A stretch of 64,000 nt of DNA, from contig CM053143.1 of NCBI GenBank assembly GCA_028571685.1, positions 134,512,829-134,576,828 on the forward strand, read 5' to 3'. The translations under genes and the position numbers were made by a program. Source of the DNA: Heterohyrax brucei (lineage: Eukaryota > Chordata > Mammalia > Hyracoidea > Procaviidae). This document shows positions 57,206 through 64,000 of the stretch, in pieces. Below the pieces are notes generated by a model, which was not told the DNA's origin, made no database searches, and saw nothing but the letters and a program-made list of their open reading frames with translations. Within the stretch, counting starts at the first letter, position 1. Every line of letters starts with the position of its first letter.

Positions 57206-57332
57206 AGGAAACCCTGGTGGTGTAGTAGTTAAGTGCTCGTTCCTTGGAAACTTTATGGAGTAGTTTTCTCTGACCTATAGGGTTGTTATAAGTAGGAATT
57301 TACTCTATGGCAGTCAGTTTGGTTTGGGGTTT
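57206..57332 (+). mobile_element. AfroSINE, internally deleted
   Basis: Forward copy: 'aggaaaccctggtggtgtag', 'tagttaagtgctcgttcctt', 'ggaaactttatggagtagtt', 'tagggttgttataagtagga'. The segment between the A box and 'tccttgg' is missing, so the B box is gone. Confidence 0.88.
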
Positions 57333-57344
57333 AGGCATTAGAGT

Positions 57345-57590
57345 GAGCCTTAGTGACAAAGTGGCTAATTGCTGAGGCTGCTAACCAAAAATGTTAATTG
57401 CTCAGGCTGTTAACCAACTGCTCCTTAGAGAAACTCTAGGCGGTAGTTCTACTGTTATATTTATATGGTTGCGGTGAGTCAGAATCAACTCCACAGCACA
57501 TAATAGCTAAAAAAGACCCTGGAGAGTTGCTGTGTATACGAACTGACCCTTTGGCTATAGATTTAGTTTGGTTTCTTTGATAGGTGGCAG
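57345..57590 (+). mobile_element. AfroSINE plus an extra tail fragment
   Basis: Forward copy: 'cattagagtgagccttagtg', 'ctgaggctgctaaccaaaaa', 'ctccttagagaaactctagg', 'ggttgcggtgagtcagaatc'. The head phrase 'aattgctgaggctgctaacc' is duplicated as 'aattgctcaggctgttaacc'. A partial tail, 'gagagttgctgtgtatacga', follows to 57590. Confidence 0.75.
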
Positions 57591-57600
57591 GCAAGCAAGA

Positions 57601-57774
57601 ATGGATACCCTGGTGGTATAATTGTTAAGTTTTACGTCTGCTAACTAAAACGTAGGCAATTCAAAACTACTAGGTGCTCTTGGAAATTCTGTGGAGTAGT
57701 TCTACTCTGCCCTACAGTGTCACTGTGAGTTGGAATGGACTTGATCATAGTGGGTTTACTTTTTTTGGTTAAAG
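57601..57774 (+). mobile_element. AfroSINE
   Basis: Forward copy: 'ataccctggtggtataattg', 'ctaactaaaacgtaggcaat', 'aaattctgtggagtagttct', 'agtgtcactgtgagttggaa', with a T-run tail. Confidence 0.9.
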
Positions 57775-57811
57775 CAGAAGTAGAATGAGGTAAATCCAGT
57801 GGAGGTTTGTA

Positions 57812-58295
57812 CAAGGGCTGACGATTAAGTTTGCAAACTCATCCTAGAAAAAGTGCTATGTACTTCTTTGCTGAATACCACTGTGATCATCTTCAAAGTA
57901 CTCACCCTGGGAAGCTATGCACCCACACTAGACCCTAGCCCACCCTTCAGAGCAATTCTGGAATTCTTTTTCTGGAATGGCCTTCAAAGCTGTTGTCATA
58001 TTACCCTTGATATTCTGAATGTCATCAGAAGGTCTTCCTTTCAATATTTCCTTAATCTTTGGGTAAAGAAAAAAAGGCATTGGGGTCAGATCAACTAAGT
58101 TCTCAAACTTAGCCCTTTCCACTGTGAGCAATGGCCATGCCAGAGAGAGTTCCCAAATTGCTTTGAAGGGAGGGCTAGTCCTTGGCATCAGTGCATAGCT
58201 TCTCAAGGGGAGTGCTTCGGAGGTGACCTTAGTGATATTTGGCAATGAGATATGTAGCGTTTTGAACAACTAAGTTTGCAGACTTGTCAGACTTG
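57812..58295 (-). mobile_element. Foldback Tc1/mariner-derived element, copy 3
   Basis: The clearest copy. Left end 'acaagggctgacgattaagt' and right end reversed 'acaagtctgacaagtctgca', each next to TA, the mariner target dinucleotide. The arms pair over roughly 170 bases ('ccctgggaagctatgcaccc' against reversed 'ccttgagaagctatgcactg'). The minus strand has an open frame (57928-58269) containing 'FFLYPKIKEILKGRPSDDIQ' and then 'TTALKAIPEKEFQNC', the C-terminal end of a mariner-type transposase. The DNA-binding part and the catalytic core upstream of this piece are absent, so it is non-autonomous. Confidence 0.85.
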
Positions 58296-58299
58296 TATG

Positions 58300-59025
58300 C
58301 TAGTAAAAAGGACAGTTAAGAAAGAGTTGGTTAGACACTGATGATAACAGCTAGCAGATACCAGCAATCGATGGTCCTTGAGGTAATTGTTCTTCGTGAT
58401 CCACAAATATTAGGCTTTCAGGCCAGGGCCAGAAGTATCAATTTTAATTACTACCACAGAGCACCTAAGAGCTGCAGATTCTGTCATACTTAACTATTAT
58501 TTGTTTGCTACAGCTCAAATCAAACATAGAAGAAATCACCTCACTGGAAGCACAACTTGGTTATTGACTGTGCACAGCCATATCAAAGCATGGTTTTCTT
58601 CTTATGTATCTTACGGAAAGTGAAATCTCATAATTTAAAAATACAAAATGTTGTGAATTGTAGTGACTCAATATTTAAAGATGTGTGACTATTTATGAAA
58701 GTGTTTGGCACAACTATTAAATTTTCAAGATTAGAATTAACCAGTTTATACATTAAGAATTTGAAAGTACTCAACAACTTACTAGGAATCATATTCATTC
58801 AACCAGAATCCTTATATTGGTGGGTTTATCCTTAATTTGGGCTTTCAGTGTGCTGATCAAGTAGGCTGATACATAATGCCAACAGGAATTTATTTGTTTG
58901 AGGGTAAGGCATGTTGCAAAAAATAAGAAATTAAACAAATATTCACATTTTATGGCTAAAATACTAATGCTTGAAAACATTGTACTGTCTTTTTACCCTA
59001 AATTTAACTGATTATACTATGTATA
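58300..59025. other. Unassigned AT-rich DNA
   Basis: No gene or repeat can be identified here. Confidence 0.35.
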
Positions 59026-59029
59026 AACT

Positions 59030-59182
59030 ATTTGCTCTTGAGTCTATCCTGATTCAGAGCAACCCTATAGAACAGAATAGAACTGTCCCATAGTGTTTCC
59101 AACAAGCTGCTGGTGAATTCAAAACTGTTGACCTTTTGGTTAGCAGCTGAGCTCTTCATCACTTTGCCACCAGGGCTCCATA
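59030..59182 (-). mobile_element. AfroSINE
   Basis: Reverse-strand copy: 'gctcttgagtctatcctgat', 'cagagcaaccctatagaaca', 'gaccttttggttagcagctg', 'cactttgccaccagggctcc'. Confidence 0.9.
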
Positions 59183-60895
59183 CTGTGGATATATTATAAG
59201 AAAAATTCCATTGCTGCTTGCTTGACAAACTTCTGCTGAGTACACCTTATGGTGATAATTCATTAGTGCAATATTTAAAAGACTATAGAATATCACATAT
59301 TTTCTATTTATTAAAAAATATAACTTGCATTAAAATAGCTTTTATATAAATCAGATCACTGCATTCACACATTCAATCACAACTGACTTCAACCACAACT
59401 AACAACAATGGCAAATTCAAATATAAAAACTAGGTAATGGAGGAAGGATAACGCAACGTTGTTTGAGCCTTCATTTTCAGGAGTGGTAAGTATAGGGAAG
59501 GAAGCAGAGGGTGGAGAAGACAATAGGTATTAAAGGACTGGAGATGGGGAGATTTGATGCACAGACCAGTCTGGGCATGAAGGGAACAGAGGCTGGTTCC
59601 CAGTGTTGTTTCATGACATTAAACATAGTTAGCCAATTTGGGGATGATTGATAAATACACATTGTATCACAAATCCATCCTTACCTTTCTAAGGGGCTAC
59701 CTTTGAATAGCTGGCAGAAATGTAACTGGGACAACATGACAAGTTCTTGGAAGAGGTTCTTTCAGATCTTGTTTAGATAGCATGTACAGGAGGGGAACAT
59801 CAATCAAGGATTCTCTCTTCTCTTAGCATATAGAATGTGGGCTCCCCTCTGAGAAGAGAACACAGAAGAAACACAGGTCACACATTTCATTCTTCTGACA
59901 ACCAGTAAGGGTTATGTCCTCCTTGCGTTTGTGCTAAGACATACAATCAAGGTCTTCACTGCGTATTTATTTTTAACTTTAGGAAGATGTGAAGGAGGGC
60001 TAGGAAAGGAAAGCATTTACTGTACTGAATAACTTGTGACAGTGATTTTCATTCTAAATAGAATTATAAAAATGGTGTTATTCTTGGTCATTATCTGGGA
60101 TCCAAAAATACTTCCAGTGTAGTGCACTATTCATTATAACAATGTTCCTTTTGTAAGGGAAGTAACATTTATTTGATCAGAAATAGGATAAAGTTGGACT
60201 TGATAAACAAAATTTTTGCTGAAGTCGTGAAAAAGATGTATTGCTCCAGAAGTTTCCAGGAGGTATGTTGGCACAGATTGTACCAAAGTAACAACATAAT
60301 AGTTTATATTGTTTGCTCCTAGAAAACATTTTTGCTTTGGGATTGCAATTTAAAGAATTCAAATTGCGGTAAGGAAAACATTCCAGATGGAGTAGTGTTT
60401 GCAGCAAAAAAATTTTTTCTAACAATTGTAGTAAAATGAAGATTCCCAAATAAAGCCACAAATGAGGGCAAACAGATGAAAATCAAGATAATGTAAAATG
60501 GTTGACTTTTTGGCATATCATGTACAACTTGAAAAGTAAAGAAAAATATGTTTAAAGCCGTTGATACAGAATTGCATTTTACTTGTTTTATATTTACTGT
60601 GATGATAACTATTATTTTTGGTAGTTTTTTGGCTTTGGGTCTCTTTTGAGACTATTTCTTATTTTTTATTGCCAAAAATACTTATTTTAAAAAATGAAAT
60701 ACATATTATACTTTAATCATGCCATAGACAGAGAATTTTTTCACCAGCAGTGATGTTGAAAACTGTTATGTAGAGTCCATTCTTAAACTGTACTTTGTAA
60801 TTTAAAGATTCGAACTTACTGCAACAACTTAGTTTTTGGACTTAGAGGGTATTATGCCCACACCGTACTTTTTCCCCCTTGCCCACTCCCAGTTA
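59183..60895. other. Unassigned AT-rich unique DNA
   Basis: About 1.7 kb without a recognised gene. Two overlapping reverse frames at 60177-60516 (94 and 65 codons) match no family I know. No clear repeat was seen. Confidence 0.4.
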
Positions 60896-60897
60896 CC

Positions 60898-61225
60898 TTG
60901 GAGAAAAATTCCAGTTTATTTTGACTCACGACAGCCCCAAGTATGTCAGAATAGCAGTACGCTCCATGAGATTTTTGACAGCTGCTTTTTTAGAAGTAAA
61001 AACAAAACAAAACAAAACCTGCCGTCGAGTTGGGTCCAACTCATAGCAGTCCTATAGACAGAATACAGCTGCCACGTAGAGTTTCCAAGGAGCACCTGGC
61101 AAATTTGAACTGCAGATTTCAGAAGTAGATCACCAGAATTTTCTTATGAATTGCCTCTGGATGGATAACCTTTCTGTTATCAATTGACTGCTTAAACCTT
61201 TGGGCTACCGAGGGATTCCTTGATT
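60898..61225 (-). mobile_element. AfroSINE, long-spacer subtype, split by another SINE
   Basis: The outer element reads 'ccagtttattttgactcacg' and 'tgtcagaatagcagtacgct' before the insert. It resumes with 'agaagtagatcaccagaatt', 'gcctctggatggataacctt', 'aaacctttgggctaccgagg'. Confidence 0.8.
60999..61120 (-). mobile_element. AfroSINE, short subtype, nested in an AfroSINE
   Basis: A 5'-truncated reversed copy: (AAAAC)n then 'gccgtcgagttgggtccaac', 'gagtttccaaggagcacctg', 'gcaaatttgaactgcaga'. Exact 'agaagta' repeats flank it at 60992-60998 and 61121-61127. Confidence 0.92.
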
Positions 61226-61470
61226 GTTCTGTCTGTAGTATTTCTTTTTTCTTCTTCTTCTTTTTCTAGTTATTTCCTGTCACAGTATTCTTCTAGATGA
61301 TAGTCATTGTATTTACTTATGAGCTTAAAATTATCTGTTGGATCATTTGCTTGAGTTTCATTCCTTGAAAGATAAACATTCTTTCTCTTCTCAGAACTGT
61401 ATATTTGTCTTTATGATTTTTTTTAGTTTCAAATTATAAATTTCTGTAAGTACACTGACAGACTGGCCAA
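61226..61470. other. Unassigned T-rich DNA
   Basis: Pyrimidine-rich 'cttcttcttctttttc' near 61250. No other feature was seen. Confidence 0.35.
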
Positions 61471-61474
61471 ACAA

Positions 61475-61595
61475 CAACAAAAAGCAGAATGGAACTGCCT
61501 TATAGGGTTTCCCATAAGTACCTAGTGAATTCAAACCCTCGACCTTTCGGTTAGCAGTTGTAAGTCTTCACCGCCGCACACCAGGGCTCCTGCTA
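61475..61595 (-). mobile_element. AfroSINE, truncated
   Basis: Reverse-strand copy: 'gcagaatggaactgccttat', 'cgacctttcggttagcagtt', 'ccgcacaccagggctcc'. It lacks the 'gtcgattccgactcatagc' part. Confidence 0.85.
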
Positions 61596-61692
61596 CCTTC
61601 TTAGTACTAGGAAATTTTAAAGATAGAAAATATGAGGAGACAGTTTCTTGTTTGTCATACGTGCATCTCCTTTGTAAGTTGTTTTGTAAAGA

Positions 61693-61898
61693 GGTTCCTT
61701 TGTGGTACGAACAGTTTTGCACTTGACTACTAACCTCTGGTTGATAGTTTGAACCCACTGAGTGGCCCCACCAAAGAAAGGCCTAGCAGTACAATTCTGT
61801 CAAAATTATAGCCAAGAAAAATCTATAGAGCAGTGTTACTCTGTAGCGCAGAGTCACCATGAGTCAGAAACACACTGACAGCAGTAAGTTGCCTTTTT
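61693..61898 (+). mobile_element. AfroSINE, long-spacer subtype
   Basis: Forward copy: 'cctttgtggtacgaacagtt', 'gatagtttgaacccactgag', 'agaaaggcctagcagtacaa', 'gtagcgcagagtcaccatga'. Confidence 0.85.
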
Positions 61899-62003
61899 CT
61901 GGTTCTACTCTGATACATCATACTTTCTAGATTTAGGGCCCTGCAGTAACAGGGTCACTATGAATCAGAATCAACTCGATGGCACTGAGTCTGGTCTACC
62001 GTT
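61899..62003 (+). mobile_element. AfroSINE 3' half
   Basis: 'ggttctactctgatacatca', then after extra bases 'cagggtcactatgaatcaga' and 'atcaactcgatggcactgag'. About 45 bases between the blocks are not SINE. Confidence 0.7.
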
Positions 62004-62007
62004 CAGC

Positions 62008-62215
62008 TTAAGGAACACTGGCTGCTCACTGGTTAAGCACTCATTGGCTAACCCGGGGGTCAACGAACAGTTCAAACCCACAAGTTGCTCTGTGGGAAAT
62101 AGATGTGGCAGACTGCTTCAGTCAAGTTTACGCTCTTGGAAATCCTATTAGGATAGCTCTCCTTTTGCCGTATGAGGTGGCTACAAGTCAGAACTGACTT
62201 GATAACAATCGGGTA
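62008..62215 (+). mobile_element. AfroSINE, long-spacer subtype
   Basis: Forward copy: 'aggaacactggctgctcact', 'gaacagttcaaacccacaag', 'gctctgtgggaaatagatgt', 'ggcagactgcttcagtcaag', 'gaggtggctacaagtcagaa'. Confidence 0.88.
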
Positions 62216-62227
62216 CTAATTCAACTT

Positions 62228-62455
62228 GAAGAAACACTAGTGGTGCAGTGATTGCATGCTGGACTGCTAACTGAAAGCTGACAAGTTCAAACCTACCCCA
62301 CAGCTCTGCAGGAGAAAGACCTGACAAGCTGTTCCTGTAAGGATTCCTGTTGCCATGGAGTCGGCAGCCTAAAAACTTACGGCGGTAGTTCCACTCTGTC
62401 ACACCGGATTTCCATGAATCAAAATTTACCTGACAGCGCCTGACAACACAACGAT
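62228..62455 (+). mobile_element. AfroSINE, long-spacer subtype
   Basis: Forward copy: 'agaaacactagtggtgcagt', 'gctgacaagttcaaacctac', 'gagaaagacctgacaagctg', 'ggtagttccactctgtcaca', 'gacagcgcctgacaacacaa'. The ending resembles the RTE tail. Confidence 0.85.
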
Positions 62456-63430
62456 TATTCACACAGAGCTGAGAGTTTTGCATTCCAGGAATTCTCCAAT
62501 TTTATTCACTTTAGTCACCCAAAGTGGGAAAGCTCAATTTTCTCACATTTTATTTTAAAAGAAACCTGGGGGTAACGTGGTATTTATTCTGCCCAAAGAC
62601 CCAGTTTCTTCAACTGGTTCCCAATTCTTACCTTTTCTGTTGTTTCATTTCTCAGTATCAACTACCACAGAATCTGGCATTCCACTTCTTTCACCTCTTC
62701 TTTAGTTTCAAAAGATAACTAAAATTATCAATGCAGGTTTGAGACATCATTTTAGCTTGCTGTCTTTGGCCTAACCCTGATTGTTGATTACCAAACAGTA
62801 CATATTTTACGTTAAGTCAGATGCAAACACCTCAGCACTTCAAACTCATTAAATAATTAATGTTTTCAACAACAGTGAAATCACAGCTAATTATCCAACA
62901 TTTCTACGTAGTGAACCCTGTATGCTTACTCTGGGAATCAAGGTCATTGGTTGTACTGCTTATTCTACAAGCACTAATGATTATTTCATACAGCATTCAA
63001 CTTCTGTCTTCAAACTGGAAAGAGGTTACAGAAGACAAAACTGCTGGAAATTTTTTTCCAAAGCACTGAAGTTGAATGATCATGTTATTTTTTTCAAAAT
63101 TACTAGTCTATTTTTGTACTTAGGCAAATACTAGTATTATAGAAAATCAATTTTCTGTACTACAAACAAAGCTAATGATCAGTTTTCTACAAGAACAAAG
63201 ATATTACTGTTTCTTAAAACACAAGCAAACACTAGTGACTTCCAAATAGAATCCATAAAATATTTTTTTGTTTTATTATTTGAACCTCCATATTTAAAAT
63301 AATTTAAGTGATTTTTTTCTCCACGCATGGGAGAAAAAACACCAACTTACACACCTTGTACTGGATCCATTCCAAAGGACTTTTTAACTGGTATGTAAGA
63401 AAGTGGTCACTTCACAGTCTCAAGGCCATT
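62456..63430. other. Unassigned AT-rich DNA
   Basis: No gene or clear repeat. Overlapping 69- and 70-codon forward frames at 62860-63134 are not recognised. Confidence 0.35.
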
Positions 63431-63433
63431 CAA

Positions 63434-63586
63434 AGACCCACTGCTGTCAAGTCAATTCCGACTCACAGCAACCCTTTAGGAAAGAAACTCTGTCCCACAA
63501 TGTTTCCCAGAAGTGCCTGGTGGATTTGAACTGCCAACTTTTTGGTTAGCAGCTGTAGCCCTCAACCACAAGGTCACCAGAGTTTC
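63434..63586 (-). mobile_element. AfroSINE
   Basis: Reverse-strand copy: 'actgctgtcaagtcaattcc', 'gactcacagcaaccctttag', 'gatttgaactgccaactttt', 'caaggtcaccagagtttcct'. Confidence 0.92.
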
Positions 63587-63713
63587 CTTTAAGAGCCCAT
63601 GTATTGTAGATTTTCAAAATAAGGTGTTTTCCAACTTCTTTGTTACTTTTTAGTATATAAATTCTATAGGTGATCTTATTTTACTATAATATATAGCATA
63701 TACAGGATTCATT

Positions 63714-63884
63714 GAACCCCTAGTGATGCTATGGTTAAGAGCTAAGGCTGCCAGTCAAAAGATCACCAGTTCGAGTCCACCAGCAAAGGAACTTAGAAAC
63801 CCTGTGGGGTGGTTCTACTCTGTCCTGTAGGACTGACTATGAGTCAACAATGACTAGGCGGTGATGAGTTTGGTTTGAGTTTGG
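63714..63884 (+). mobile_element. AfroSINE
   Basis: Forward copy: 'aacccctagtgatgctatgg', 'agatcaccagttcgagtcca', 'tgtggggtggttctactctg', 'gcggtgatgagtttggtttg'. It faces the previous copy head-to-head across about 128 bases. Confidence 0.92.
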
Positions 63885-64000
63885 GCATAGAATTTATTAT
63901 AATATTGAAATATATTACGAAATTATTAAAATATGCTTTTTAAATCAACATGCCCAAATAATTCATGAGTAACCATTCCCATTGTTCATCAGTCTCTACT

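Noticed and set aside
1..64000. CRISPR arrays, prokaryotic operons or phage-like systems
   Set aside because: The repeats are dispersed SINEs and LINEs with target duplications, not regularly spaced units. Frames are short and stop-dense, and the repeat families are those of an afrotherian mammal.

Overview
This window looks like nuclear DNA of an afrotherian mammal, most likely a paenungulate such as elephant, manatee or hyrax. The main reason is that about forty copies or fragments of AfroSINE are recognisable on both strands. AfroSINE is a tRNA-derived SINE whose typical pieces read 'tggtggcgtagtggttaag', 'cttggaaactctatgg' and 'gagtcagaatcgactc'. The window also holds an RTE-clade LINE of the type found in elephant, and an L1 lineage with its own 3' untranslated region. 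The base composition is AT-rich and CpG-poor. I found no intact protein-coding gene, no functional tRNA or rRNA gene and no CRISPR array. Nearly all open frames are short and fall in repeats or in AT-rich unique DNA, so the window is intergenic or deep intronic.

Layout. 0-5.4 kb: RTE fragments, an L1 5' end with tandem pyrimidine-rich units and ORF1, an RTE 3' end and a MaLR LTR. 5.4-14.3 kb: mostly unique DNA with scattered AfroSINEs, two truncated L1 3' ends and an RTE 5' end split by a SINE. 14.35-17.4 kb: the longest RTE copy. 17.4-19.7 kb: unique. 19.7-25.5 kb: one long reverse-strand L1 with an internal ORF2 deletion, split by a younger L1 with a clean target-site duplication. 25.5-33 kb: AfroSINEs, RTE 5'/3' composites, a MaLR LTR and a SINE with a tRNA-Gly head. 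34-36 kb: L1 3' third. 36.5-46.7 kb: MaLR LTR, a foldback mariner, L2 and MIR remnants, a probable solo ERV LTR and AfroSINEs. 46.7-48.6 kb: an old repeat split by a GC-rich segment. 50.5-54.2 kb: L1 5' half, a second foldback mariner and an RTE 3' part. 54-64 kb: unique DNA, AfroSINE clusters and a third foldback mariner.

The elements are linked by parasitism. AfroSINEs and truncated L1 copies carry L1- or RTE-style 3' tails, short composites combine a tRNA-Gly head with RTE 5' and 3' ends, and the foldback mariners depend on a transposase not seen here. I did not find a new cellular system. The most interesting items are the three foldback mariner copies, the tRNA-Gly/RTE composite SINE and the isolated GC-rich segment near 47.5 kb. 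Element edges are read by eye and are good to about 20 bases unless a target-site duplication is given. Family names come from memory of consensus sequences, not from a database search.
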